Shown piece by piece: positions 47,759 through 57,661 of a stretch of 64,000 nucleotides of DNA. The notes under the pieces were generated by a model. The model was not told the origin of the DNA. It saw nothing but the letters and a program-made list of their open reading frames with translations, and searched no databases. Source of the stretch: Melioribacteraceae bacterium (lineage in GTDB: Bacteria; Bacteroidota; Ignavibacteria; Ignavibacteriales; Melioribacteraceae); the NCBI GenBank assembly GCA_023230485.1, contig JALNXG010000001.1, positions 62,001 to 126,000 on the forward strand, read 5' to 3'. The position numbers were made by a program, and so were the translations under genes. Positions within the stretch are counted from its first letter, which is position 1, and each line of letters opens with the position of its first letter.

Positions 47759-48838
47759 CTATTTATTCTGAATAGTAATTTTTTTTAAGATTTTTGTAGC
47801 ATTCTCCACATCCGAAGCTGATTCAAATAACAATCTAAAAGTACCGCCGAAACCTTCTCTTATTTTAATTAGTTCAATATCTTTGATGTTTATATTCGCT
47901 TTGTACATCGAAGTAGTAATATAACTTAGTACACCGGGCTTATCTTCCACTAAAAGATTTAATTCATAAAGAGGCGATAAAAAACCTTTGAAATTCTGTG
48001 GAATTTTACTACGCGCATTTCTTGATTTTAAAAAATCCTTTCCGATTTTTTTTGTGTTTTCGTCATTAAGATTATGAATTGTATTCTGAATTTGTTTTTC
48101 GATTGTTTGTAGAGATTTAATTATGTTTGATTTGTTTTCAATTAGAACGGGTTCCCAGACATTAAAATTGCTCGAGGCTATTCGTGTCATATCCTTAAAA
48201 CCACCTGCTGCAAAATCTATAAAATCTTTACCATTTTTATTTTTTGCCACACTATTTACGAGAGCGACGGAAAGTAATTGAGGTAGATGACTTACATAAG
48301 CAACAATTTCATCATGAAGTTTTGCGCTTAAGAAGGTAATTCTTGCACCAAAGGCAGTATAAATTTTTGCTAGTTCTTTCACGGCAATTCTGTTTTTGTA
48401 TAAATCAGAAAAAATAAAAACGGAATTTTGAAAAAGGAGAATATCAGAATTATCAAATCCACCTTTTTCTTTTCCGGTCATTGGGTGAGTTCCAATATAT
48501 ATACCCTTAACCGATTTTTCTTTCCATATTTTCTCAAATGGTTCTTTAATGCCGCAAACATCTGTAATTACCTGTTTCTTGTTCAAAAAGGGAATAAGCA
48601 ATTCAAAAATATTAACAGCATGATCAACAGGTAAAGAGATTATGATTAAATCACTTTTTAATGAATCAAATGGATCAATTAATTTAGTATCGATCACTTT
48701 TTGATTAATTGCAGTTTCAAGAGTTGCAGGCAGATCATAAGCAGATACCACTATATCCGGAAAATTTTCCTTAAAACCTTTTGCTAATGATCCACCTATT
48801 AAACCAAGTCCAATAATAGAAACAGATTTAATTATCAA
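47759..48838 (-). CDS. tyrA: Prephenate dehydrogenase with C-terminal ACT domain
   Basis: The product is about 359 residues. It has the NAD-binding SVSIIGLGLIGGSLAKGF at the start, ITDVCGIKEPFEK, THPMTGKEKGGFDNSD (prephenate-binding region) and VSHLPQLLSVALVN. A C-terminal ACT-type regulatory domain (about 285-359, LLVEDKPGVLSYITTSMYKANI) is probably for tyrosine feedback. TTG 48838 was chosen because aggac lies 9 bases upstream and it follows the aroF stop without overlap. An upstream TTG at 48868 would add ten residues. It is last in mutS-aroF-tyrA. Confidence 0.9.
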   Translation of the reverse strand: MIIKSVSIIGLGLIGGSLAKGFKENFPDIVVSAYDLPATLETAINQKVIDTKLIDPFDSLKSDLIIISLPVDHAVNIFELLIPFLNKKQVITDVCGIKEPFEKIWKEKSVKGIYIGTHPMTGKEKGGFDNSDILLFQNSVFIFSDLYKNRIAVKELAKIYTAFGARITFLSAKLHDEIVAYVSHLPQLLSVALVNSVAKNKNGKDFIDFAAGGFKDMTRIASSNFNVWEPVLIENKSNIIKSLQTIEKQIQNTIHNLNDENTKKIGKDFLKSRNARSKIPQNFKGFLSPLYELNLLVEDKPGVLSYITTSMYKANINIKDIELIKIREGFGGTFRLLFESASDVENATKILKKITIQNK

Positions 48839-48839
48839 T

Positions 48840-49853
48840 TTATAAAGTCCTGCCGATAGCTTGTGCAATAAGTTGTAGCTCGCTTATTAGCTGTAAATAA
48901 TTAACAGGTAAAAGAGCTTGTGGACCGTCAGAAAGTGCTTTCTCAGGTTCATCATGAATTTCAATCATTAGACCATCAGCGCCCGCTGCCACTGCAGCTC
49001 TTGCCATCGATGGCACTTGATCTCTTAATCCTGTTGCATGAGAAGGGTCTGCTATTATTGGTAAATGACTTTTTTTATGAATCACCGGTATTGCTGAAAG
49101 ATCGAAAGTGTTACGTGTATAACTTTCAAATGTTCTAATACCTCTCTCGCACAATATAACATTTGGATTGCCATTAGACAAAATATATTCTGCTGCCATT
49201 AAAAGCTCTTCGAGGGTTGCGGCAATACCTCTTTTAAGAAGAATCGGTTTATCTACTTTACCTAATTCCTTTAGCATTGAAAAGTTTTGCATATTTCTAG
49301 CACCCACTTGAAAAATATCAGTGTATTTATAGATCATATCAATCTGATCATTTTGCATAACTTCTGTTACGACCAATAAATTATTATTGTCGGCTGCCTT
49401 CCGCATTAATTGAAGACCCTCTTTTCCCATACCTTGAAACGAGTAAGGCGATGTTCTTGGCTTGAAAGCTCCTCCACGTAATATCTGCGCACCTGATTTT
49501 GCTACGATCTCAGCAAGTCGATTAATTTGTCCTTCATTTTCAACCGAGCAAGGACCGGACATCATAACAATTTTATTGCCACCAATTTCCACACCCTTAT
49601 AATTTATTACAGTATTCTCTTCATGAAAATCTCTTCCAGCGAGTTTATATGGAGTTGTAATTCTATATACGTCAGCCACACCTTCCATTACTCTGATATT
49701 TCTTGTATCAAAATTTGGCTTTACACCCACAGCTCCGATAATTGTTCTTTCTACTCCGACTGATTTATGTATTTGGAATCCGAATGATACTAAGGTTTTT
49801 TCAATCCTTTCGGTATTCTCTTCTGATATATGATTTTCTAAAATTATAATCAC
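48840..49853 (-). CDS. aroF: 3-deoxy-7-phosphoheptulonate (DAHP) synthase, type I-beta with ferredoxin-like domain
   Basis: The 337-residue protein has an N-terminal ferredoxin-like regulatory domain (1-70) as in the Thermotoga enzyme. The barrel motifs follow: MMSGPCSVEN, LRGGAFKPRTSPYSFQGMG, QVGARNMQNF, LLKRG, LCERGIRTFE, IIADPSHATG and EIHDEPEKALSDGPQAL. It condenses PEP and erythrose-4-phosphate to start the shikimate pathway. It begins at GTG 49853, 16 bases after mutS, and is followed directly by tyrA. Confidence 0.96.
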   Translation of the reverse strand: MIIILENHISEENTERIEKTLVSFGFQIHKSVGVERTIIGAVGVKPNFDTRNIRVMEGVADVYRITTPYKLAGRDFHEENTVINYKGVEIGGNKIVMMSGPCSVENEGQINRLAEIVAKSGAQILRGGAFKPRTSPYSFQGMGKEGLQLMRKAADNNNLLVVTEVMQNDQIDMIYKYTDIFQVGARNMQNFSMLKELGKVDKPILLKRGIAATLEELLMAAEYILSNGNPNVILCERGIRTFESYTRNTFDLSAIPVIHKKSHLPIIADPSHATGLRDQVPSMARAAVAAGADGLMIEIHDEPEKALSDGPQALLPVNYLQLISELQLIAQAIGRTL

Positions 49854-49869
49854 TTCATACTCCGCTAAT

Positions 49870-52473
49870 TTATTTTAATTTCTTTTTTAACTCATTTAAT
49901 TTGTTTAATGCACCAATAGGTGTAAGTCCATCTATATCGATTCCCGACAATTCAGTTCTCAAAGAATCATCCTTAATTTCAAAAAAACTAAGTTGATTAT
50001 CATCTGCTGATTTTTTCTTTTTATTTAAGAGCTGTTTCGTTTCATAAGGAGTTAATTCTTTACTTTCTAAATTAAGCAAAATTTCCTTAGCACGATTAGT
50101 TACGAAACTAGGAAGACCTGCCATTTGGGCAACTTGAATGCCATAACTAAAATCTGCACCACCCGGTTTCACCTTGTGTAAAAATATTACTTTATCTTCG
50201 ATTTCTCTTACGTCAACTCTGAAATTCTTTATTCTCTCAAAAATTTCTGCCATTTCATTTAATTCATGATAGTGAGTAGCAAATAATGTTTTAGCGGCTT
50301 GGTAGGGATTCTCATGAAGGTACTCAGTAATTGCCCATGCAATTGAAATACCATCAAACGTGCTTGTACCACGCCCCACTTCATCCAATAAAATAATACT
50401 CTTATTTGTTGCATTATTAAGTATGTTTGCTGCTTCCTGCATTTCAACTAAGAATGTACTTTCACCGGCAGCCATATTATCATTTGCGCCAACACGGGTA
50501 AAAATTCTATCCACAATACCAATTTCAGCTTCTTTTGCAGGTACATAAGAACCAATCTGTGCCATTAGAACGATTAATCCGACTTGTCGTAGGAATACTG
50601 ATTTACCCGACATGTTTGGTCCGGTAATAATAATAATCTGAGTATCATCATTAGAAAGAATAACATCATTAGGAGTGAACTTGTTTCCCGGAGGTAGTAT
50701 TCTTTCTACTACGGGATGCCGCCCATCTTTTATATCTATTTTTCCATTCGTATTCAAGACGGGTTTTGCGTAATTATATTCTTCAGCTGATTGAGAAAGC
50801 GATTGGACGGAATCTAAGATTGCGATCTGTCTGCTATCATTCTGAATTTCATTACTCTGCTTTGCTACTGCTGTTCTGATATTATTAAAAATTTCTGATT
50901 CTATATCAATGATTTTATCTTCGGCAGTTAGGATTTTCTCTTCATATTCTTTTAATACGGGTGTGATATAACGTTCAGAATTTACAAGCGTTTGTTTCCT
51001 TATATAGTCATTAGGAACTTTTTCTTTATGCGTATTGCTGATATCAATATAATAACCGAAAACTCGGTTATACGAAATTTTCAAAGAATTAATTTTAGTT
51101 CGCTCACGTTCTTGTGATTGGAGATTAGCAATAAAATTTTTACTGTTATGAGCTATTTCTCTAAGTTCATCTAATTCTTGATTAAAGCCTTTCTTAATTA
51201 CACCGCCATCTGAAAGAGCAAGTGGAGCATCATCATTAATAGTATCTTCAATTAAGGATATCGTGTTTTCTAAAACTAGAAGATTTTTATTGATTTTATT
51301 TAATAGTTCTGTATCTGCTTGATCTAATAATTGTTTAATCAACGGAATTTTTTTTAGTGATATTTTTAGATTAACTAGATCTTTCGGATTAGCTCTACCC
51401 GTGCATATCTTAGATATTAACCGCTCGAAGTCATCTATTTCATTTAATTCATTCTGGATATTAGTTCGTAATTTTTTATTATTAACTAATTCTTCTACTG
51501 AATTTAATCGGAGATTAATTTGATCCAATTTCAATAACGGTTTAATTAACCATTTTTTGAATAATCTTGCACCCATGGAGGTCTTTGTAAAATCAAGAAC
51601 ATTTATTAATGTACCTTCTTTTGAACCATCTTGTGAGCTATAAATTATTTCTAGGTTTCTCATTGTAGCAATATCTAAAACCATAAACTCAGAAGTATTA
51701 TATTCTGAAATAGAACTGATATGCGAAAGAGAATTTTTCTGAGTTTCTTTTAAGTAAAAAAGTGCTGCACCGGAAGAAATTATTTCGAGTTCATTTTCTT
51801 CAATTCCAAACCCCTTCAGATTTTTTGTTTGGAAATGATTTGTCAATAATTCATAAGTGAAATCGCGGTTATATATCCAATCATCTAATCTCGAAATGCG
51901 AATCGTTGGAAGAGATTTTTTTACTAAATTTTCTAAGTATTCTCTATTCTTTTTATTAGTAATAATTTCAGCAGGGAAGAAATTAAGCAACTGTTCTAAT
52001 AAATGTCTCGTATCAGTTTCAAAAGTAAGAAATTCACCTGTCGATACATCACATACCGCAATACCGACACGCTCGCCTTCAATTGCAATAGAAAATAGAT
52101 AATTATTTTTTTTATTATCTAATAATTTATCTGAGAAGGTAACACCAGGCGTAACAATTTCAACGACTTCACGTTTTACAATCCCTTTGGCAAATTTTGG
52201 ATTCTCGATCTGTTCGCAGATTGCTACTCTAAGTCCGCTTCTTACTAATTTGGGAAGGTATGTATCAATTGCATGGTGAGGGAAACCGGCTAATGGAACA
52301 TCATTAGCTGCCCCATGTGACCTTTTTGTAAGAGTTATTCCTAATACTTTGGACGCTAATTTCGCATCTTCATCAAATGTTTCAAAAAAATCCCCGACTC
52401 TGAATAGAAGCAACATATCAGGGTTTTCTTGCTTAATCTTATAGTACTGCGTCATTAATGGAGTGGTAATCAT
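49870..52473 (-). CDS. mutS: DNA mismatch repair protein MutS
   Basis: The 867-residue length is normal for MutS1. The mismatch-reading FxE motif is in FRVGDFFETFDEDA (Phe29, Glu31). The connector, lever and clamp domains follow. The ATPase domain has Walker A ITGPNMSGKSVFLRQ (about 610), ILLDEVGRGTSTFDG and THYHELNEMAE. A C-terminal beta-clamp/tetramer region ends the protein. It recognises mispairs and recruits MutL, which is not in the window. It is the first gene of mutS-aroF-tyrA on the minus strand. Confidence 0.97.
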   Translation of the reverse strand: MITTPLMTQYYKIKQENPDMLLLFRVGDFFETFDEDAKLASKVLGITLTKRSHGAANDVPLAGFPHHAIDTYLPKLVRSGLRVAICEQIENPKFAKGIVKREVVEIVTPGVTFSDKLLDNKKNNYLFSIAIEGERVGIAVCDVSTGEFLTFETDTRHLLEQLLNFFPAEIITNKKNREYLENLVKKSLPTIRISRLDDWIYNRDFTYELLTNHFQTKNLKGFGIEENELEIISSGAALFYLKETQKNSLSHISSISEYNTSEFMVLDIATMRNLEIIYSSQDGSKEGTLINVLDFTKTSMGARLFKKWLIKPLLKLDQINLRLNSVEELVNNKKLRTNIQNELNEIDDFERLISKICTGRANPKDLVNLKISLKKIPLIKQLLDQADTELLNKINKNLLVLENTISLIEDTINDDAPLALSDGGVIKKGFNQELDELREIAHNSKNFIANLQSQERERTKINSLKISYNRVFGYYIDISNTHKEKVPNDYIRKQTLVNSERYITPVLKEYEEKILTAEDKIIDIESEIFNNIRTAVAKQSNEIQNDSRQIAILDSVQSLSQSAEEYNYAKPVLNTNGKIDIKDGRHPVVERILPPGNKFTPNDVILSNDDTQIIIITGPNMSGKSVFLRQVGLIVLMAQIGSYVPAKEAEIGIVDRIFTRVGANDNMAAGESTFLVEMQEAANILNNATNKSIILLDEVGRGTSTFDGISIAWAITEYLHENPYQAAKTLFATHYHELNEMAEIFERIKNFRVDVREIEDKVIFLHKVKPGGADFSYGIQVAQMAGLPSFVTNRAKEILLNLESKELTPYETKQLLNKKKKSADDNQLSFFEIKDDSLRTELSGIDIDGLTPIGALNKLNELKKKLK

Positions 52474-52625
52474 CTTCTTGATTTTATTTAGTCTATGAAT
52501 ATAAACTAATAGCTCTTTTTTATCAATTTTATAAGAAATATAAAATTAAGTTTAGAATATGTATTATTTTTATTATCTATATAGATGTAATTGCTTATTT
52601 TTATTGGAATTTCCTTTCGGAGAAA

Positions 52626-55600
52626 ATGATGAGTTTAAAATTTGAATTTCATATTGCTAAAACGATTAGAAAAAAGTATAACCTTAATGATGAACTCTTT
52701 TCGATCACGGGTAATGTTATATTCGCCGATTTTAATACTGTACGAAACTTTGTTTTTACAGTAAATAAACTTAGAGAACCAGATATTCAATTAAGTCCCG
52801 GGTTAGTAAATGCAGCAGGATTAATTGACGAGATATTTCATTACTTAATAAGAGAGTATGAAAATAAATTCAATCCTAATGCTTTCAAAAAAGCAATTCA
52901 AGCAGTAAATAAAAATCTTAATGAAAATGAAGTATTCAAGGTACTTTCCGAATTTTGTGAATTATTCCCACCAAAAGCAGTTTATAAAGATGGAATTTCT
53001 GTTTATGATTATTTAAATGGATATAGCGAAAGTAAATCTAATATTGAAATTGCATTAGAAGAATTAGTTCTTCTCCATTTCTCGAATATAAATCCGGGTA
53101 ATAAAAAGTTAATTGAGTTCTTCAACCAGGATTATTTTACGAATAAAAATTCATATTTCACACTTATACAGACTCTAGAACTTTTCTTTAAGGAAGAAGT
53201 GAAAATCGGTGCTAAGAAATTAGACTTATTTAGTTTCTTAAAAGAACCACTATTGTCATTTCCTGATGATTTAGAAAGTCAGCTCAATTATATGCTAGAG
53301 AACTGGACTGAAATTATTGGGGAGAATCTTAAGATAAGGATTCTAAAGAGTAAAGATTTCATCAAAGAGGAAATAAAATTTGATAATAGCGGAGAAAGCG
53401 GTGGAGAAGGCGCATGGTCACAGCCTACATCTGTTCCAAGTTATGATAAAGAAAATTATGATGAGTTTCTTGTTCTCGGTAAGTCAGGTTATAAATATGC
53501 TAAAGACATATGGAAAGATTATGAAGAACCTGAGAATTTTACAGCTGATTTAGATTGGATGCCAAACGTTAAACTTATTGCAAAAAATAGTTATGTATGG
53601 TTGGATCAACTTTCAAAAAAATATAACCGCACGATAAAAACCCTCAATGAAATTCCTGATGAAGAATTAGACCAGTTAGCAAAATGGAATTTTAATGGTC
53701 TCTGGTTGATCGGAATCTGGGAAAGAAGCGATGCTTCAAAAAAAATAAAACACATACTTGGAAATATTGATGCGGTTTCATCTGCATATTCACTTTATGA
53801 TTATGATATCGCTGCTGATTTAGGTGGGGAATCCGCATATCAAAATTTGAATGAACGTGCTAAACAAAGGGGAATAAGATTAGCAAGCGATATGGTACCT
53901 AATCATACCGGTATATTTTCTAAATGGGTATTAAACCATCCTGAATATTTTATTCAATCACACCAATCACCATTTCCTAATTATCGTTTTACAGGTCCTA
54001 ATCTTTCAGATGATTCAAATTATATAATCCAAATTGAAGATGGTTATTGGAGCAAGAAAGATGCTGCGGTTGTATTTCAAATGATTGATAAACGAAACGG
54101 ACATACCCGATTTATATACCATGGAAATGATGGAACAAATATGCCATGGAACGATACTGCTCAATTGAATTTGTTAAATGAAGAGGTACGTAAAGCAGTT
54201 ATAGATAAAATTTTTGATGTGGCAAAAAGGTTTAGTATAATTCGTTTTGATGCGGCAATGACATTAACGAAAAGACACTTTTCACGGTTATGGTATCCTG
54301 AACCCGGAAGTGGAGGGGATATACCTTCAAGAACAGATCATGCTCTTACAAAAGATCAATTCGATTCAAAATTTCCTGAAGAATTTTGGCGTGAAGTAGT
54401 TGATAAAATAAATTTAGAATTACCTGAAACTCTTCTTCTTGCAGAAGCATTTTGGTTAATGGAAGGTTATTTCGTCCGTTCTTTAGGAATGCATCGCGTT
54501 TATAATAGTGCTTTTATGCACATGTTTATGAAAGAAGAGAATGAAAAATATAGAAATCTTATTACAAACACATTAGAGTTTGAACCGGAGATACTTAAGA
54601 GATATGTAAACTTTATGAGTAATCCAGATGAGGAAACCGCTATTAAACAGTTCGGTTCTGATGATAAATATTTTGGTGTATGCTTAATGATGATCACTCT
54701 TCCGGGACTCCCTATGTTTGCTCACGGTCAGATTGAAGGATACACAGAGAAGTATGGGATGGAATATCAACGTGCCTATTATAATGAACAACCAAATCAA
54801 TGGTTAGTTAATCGACATGAAAACGAAATATTCCCTTTGATGAGAAAGCGATATCTATTTAGTGAGATTAAGAATTTTTGGATTTACGATTTTCTTGATT
54901 ATAATGGAAATATTAATGAGAGTGTTTTTGCATTTACGAATTCAGCAAGAAATGAGAAAGCACTTATTCTATTCAATAATAAATATGATACAGCTTCGGG
55001 AACAATTAAATATTCTACAAAAAAATTAGTAAGCGATGGTAATAATAAAAATCTTGTTTCAGTATCTTTAGCTGAATCTTTAGGAATTAAAAATGACAAT
55101 AAAACTTATTATATAGCTACTGAAACGATTTCTTGTTTGGAATATTTGTTTAATGCTGCTCAGCTTTATAGAGATGGTTTTAATATTACTTTGGAAGGTT
55201 TTGAGTCTCGCGTTTATCTCAATTTCAAAGAAGTATATGATGAAAACGGCGAATATGAAAATCTATTTAATTCGCTCAATGGTAGTGGGGTTGATAATGT
55301 TGAAATCAAATTAAAAGAAAACATTTTAAGACCAGTACATCAGTCAGTTGAAGATTTCTTTAATGAAAAACGAAAAGTGATAATTAAAAAGCTTTTTGAT
55401 ATAAAAGAGATTACACTTCTGCCGGATGATATTGAATATCTTAAAAAAGGTTACATCGCTTTTTTAAAGTCGATCGAAACACATCTTGTTCTGCAATTTA
55501 ATGATGAAAAACTTGAAACTCTGTTTGATGAATATCTCTCGACATTTCTTGAGATGAAAAAATTATTAGAAAAATCATTATCAAAAAAATTAAATGGTTT

Positions 55601-56210
55601 TAATAATGAGCTACATTCATCTGTTATGTTTTTTAATAATGTTTTAGAACCTGATAATTATCTTATAAACTCTTTTTGGGTATTGACTAGTAGCCTAAAT
55701 AAAATTCTTCCTGAAAATAAAAAGGAAAGTTTAATCGATTCTCTAATGATTGGAAAACCGATTAAGAAATTATTACAGAAAACCGGTAAAAGTGAATACG
55801 ATATAGTTGCTGATTTTGCTTTGATAAATATACTTAATGAAAATCTTCAAAATATTTTTGAAGTGTCGGAGTTAGTAGAGAGAAAAAATATAATTGATAA
55901 GAAAATTGCAGAAAGTATTTTAAAAATACTAGAAAACAAATTTGTAAAACAATTCTTAAGACCAAATATATATCAAGGGAAAACTTATTACAGAAAAGAA
56001 AGTTTTGAAGAATTAATAAATTGGATATTTAGTAAGAGTCTTTTTGAACTACTCAAAACAAATAAAGTAATTGATCTAAAAGAATTGGAATTGATGATTA
56101 AATTAGTCGATGAATTGGTTGAATACTCAACTTTTAGCGGATATCAAATCGAAGTTTTAGAATCAAATTTAAAAGCAAATAATAACGAAACGAAAATGAG
56201 GTCTAAGTGA
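52626..56210 (+). CDS. Very large GH13 alpha-amylase-family protein with unassigned flanking domains
   Basis: This is a 1194-residue cytosolic-looking protein with no signal peptide. Residues about 300-740 are a GH13 barrel: NHTGIFSKW, the nucleophile Asp in IIRFDAAMTL (about 541), the acid/base Glu in LLLAEAFWLMEG (about 606) and the third Asp in NPDEETA (about 667), where Pro replaces the usual His of NHD. The first 290 residues and the last 400 are helix-rich and unassigned. In between is a beta-sandwich-like stretch (about 760-830). It should act on alpha-glucans, possibly glycogen or a disaccharide, but substrate and direction are unknown. A good ribosome binding site (cggagaa) precedes ATG 52626; ATG 52629 also fits. 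It overlaps pntAA by 4 bases (GTGA). Confidence 0.85.
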   Translation: MMSLKFEFHIAKTIRKKYNLNDELFSITGNVIFADFNTVRNFVFTVNKLREPDIQLSPGLVNAAGLIDEIFHYLIREYENKFNPNAFKKAIQAVNKNLNENEVFKVLSEFCELFPPKAVYKDGISVYDYLNGYSESKSNIEIALEELVLLHFSNINPGNKKLIEFFNQDYFTNKNSYFTLIQTLELFFKEEVKIGAKKLDLFSFLKEPLLSFPDDLESQLNYMLENWTEIIGENLKIRILKSKDFIKEEIKFDNSGESGGEGAWSQPTSVPSYDKENYDEFLVLGKSGYKYAKDIWKDYEEPENFTADLDWMPNVKLIAKNSYVWLDQLSKKYNRTIKTLNEIPDEELDQLAKWNFNGLWLIGIWERSDASKKIKHILGNIDAVSSAYSLYDYDIAADLGGESAYQNLNERAKQRGIRLASDMVPNHTGIFSKWVLNHPEYFIQSHQSPFPNYRFTGPNLSDDSNYIIQIEDGYWSKKDAAVVFQMIDKRNGHTRFIYHGNDGTNMPWNDTAQLNLLNEEVRKAVIDKIFDVAKRFSIIRFDAAMTLTKRHFSRLWYPEPGSGGDIPSRTDHALTKDQFDSKFPEEFWREVVDKINLELPETLLLAEAFWLMEGYFVRSLGMHRVYNSAFMHMFMKEENEKYRNLITNTLEFEPEILKRYVNFMSNPDEETAIKQFGSDDKYFGVCLMMITLPGLPMFAHGQIEGYTEKYGMEYQRAYYNEQPNQWLVNRHENEIFPLMRKRYLFSEIKNFWIYDFLDYNGNINESVFAFTNSARNEKALILFNNKYDTASGTIKYSTKKLVSDGNNKNLVSVSLAESLGIKNDNKTYYIATETISCLEYLFNAAQLYRDGFNITLEGFESRVYLNFKEVYDENGEYENLFNSLNGSGVDNVEIKLKENILRPVHQSVEDFFNEKRKVIIKKLFDIKEITLLPDDIEYLKKGYIAFLKSIETHLVLQFNDEKLETLFDEYLSTFLEMKKLLEKSLSKKLNGFNNELHSSVMFFNNVLEPDNYLINSFWVLTSSLNKILPENKKESLIDSLMIGKPIKKLLQKTGKSEYDIVADFALINILNENLQNIFEVSELVERKNIIDKKIAESILKILENKFVKQFLRPNIYQGKTYYRKESFEELINWIFSKSLFELLKTNKVIDLKELELMIKLVDELVEYSTFSGYQIEVLESNLKANNNETKMRSK

Positions 56211-57355
56211 TTATAGGAATTGCAAAAGAGATTATAGAAGGGGAGAATAGAGTTGGGATAACACCTGATGTAGCGGCAAAGCTAATCAAAAAAGGGTTTA
56301 CAATAGCTATCGAAGATAATGCTGGATTGAATGCTGGATTTGAGAATGAAAAATATATTGCAGCCGGAGTTAAGATAGTTCCAGACCCAATCGAACTTTA
56401 TAAAGAATCAGAAATTGTTTTAAAAGTCGGGAGACCTATTACACATCCTAAATATTCGAAATCAGAATTAGAATTAATGAAACCGGGGACTATATTAATT
56501 TCATTTGTTTATTCGCTCCATTATCCTGAAATAGCAAAGAAAGCTGCAGAATGCAAAATTAATTTAATTGCAATGGATGCAATACCACGCACTACAATTG
56601 CTCAAAGAATGGATGCTCTTAGTTCTCAGGCTAATCTCGCAGGTTATAAAAGTGTAATACTTGCGGCAAATTATTTAAAGAAAATATTTCCATTAATGAT
56701 GACTGCTTCGGGGACAATATCACCGGCGAAGGTCGTAATTATGGGTGCTGGAGTTGCAGGACTTTCAGCTCTTGGCACTGCAAAAAGATTAGGCGCAGTT
56801 GTAGAAGTTTCCGACATTCGTCCTTCGGCAAAAGAAGAAGTGCAAAGTCTTGGTGGTAAATTTATCGAGGTACCGGTAGAAGAAAATATGCAGGATGATA
56901 AAGGGTATGCTAAAGAAGCATCAGAAGAGTTTTTGAAAAAGCAGAAAGACTTGATATACAAGCATATCACAGAAGCGGATATTGTAATTACAACTGCATT
57001 AGTCCCCGGAAGAAAATCTCCAATACTCGTAACAGAGGAGATGGTAAAGAATATGAAGCATGGTTCCGTTATACTTGATATGGCGGTAGAATTTGGCGGT
57101 AATTGTGAACTTAGTGAAGCAGGGAAAATTGTATCTAAATATGGTGCTATAATTATTGGCGAAGGTAATTTGCCAAGTTTAGTCCCTTATCATGCGAGTG
57201 AAATGTACTCGAAAAATTTACAAAACCTATTAGAATATGCTTCAAAAGAGGGAGTATTCAATTTTAACATGGAAGATGAAATTATCTCACAAGCAGCAAT
57301 TGTAAAAGATGGTGAGATAGTTCACGAGAAAACTAAATCTATTTTAACGAAATAA
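56207..57355 (+). CDS. pntAA: NAD(P) transhydrogenase subunit alpha part 1 (soluble NAD-binding)
   Basis: The 382-residue protein has the N-terminal IGIAKEIIEGENRVGITPDVAAKL. MDAIPRTTIAQRMDALSSQANLAGYKSV (about 125-152), the NAD-binding VVIMGAGVAGLSALGTAKRLGA and VITTALVPGRKSPILVT complete the domain I set. Together with the next two genes it forms the three-subunit proton-pumping transhydrogenase of the Rhodospirillum type. It starts at GTG 56207, overlapping the stop of the GH13 gene. Confidence 0.95.
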   Translation: MIIGIAKEIIEGENRVGITPDVAAKLIKKGFTIAIEDNAGLNAGFENEKYIAAGVKIVPDPIELYKESEIVLKVGRPITHPKYSKSELELMKPGTILISFVYSLHYPEIAKKAAECKINLIAMDAIPRTTIAQRMDALSSQANLAGYKSVILAANYLKKIFPLMMTASGTISPAKVVIMGAGVAGLSALGTAKRLGAVVEVSDIRPSAKEEVQSLGGKFIEVPVEENMQDDKGYAKEASEEFLKKQKDLIYKHITEADIVITTALVPGRKSPILVTEEMVKNMKHGSVILDMAVEFGGNCELSEAGKIVSKYGAIIIGEGNLPSLVPYHASEMYSKNLQNLLEYASKEGVFNFNMEDEIISQAAIVKDGEIVHEKTKSILTK

Positions 57356-57368
57356 TCGGAGTAATTTA

Positions 57369-57653
57369 ATGGAAATTTATGGCTTTATGATGATGATATA
57401 TGTTTTTGTTTTAGCAATATTTATCGGGTTTGAATTGATAGCGAAAGTACCACCAACATTGCATACACCTTTAATGTCCGGTTCAAATGCGATTTCAGGG
57501 ATTACAATTGTAGGAGCTATTATTAGTGCAGGTTTACAGGATTTTACTATTAGCACAATACTTGGGTTAATAGCTGTAATCTTTGCAACTATAAATGTAG
57601 TTGGAGGTTTTCTAGTTACTGATAGAATGCTAAAAATGTTCAAAAAAAAGTGA
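57369..57653 (+). CDS. pntAB: NAD(P) transhydrogenase subunit alpha part 2 (membrane)
   Basis: This 94-residue, three-helix membrane protein has the characteristic ELIAKVPPTLHTPLMSGSNAISGITIVGAI (about 22-51) and a second-half NVVGGFLVTDRMLKMF. It supplies part of the proton channel. It lies 13 bases after pntAA and 8 bases before pntB. Confidence 0.96.
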   Translation: MEIYGFMMMIYVFVLAIFIGFELIAKVPPTLHTPLMSGSNAISGITIVGAIISAGLQDFTISTILGLIAVIFATINVVGGFLVTDRMLKMFKKK

Positions 57654-57661
57654 GCTAAAAA

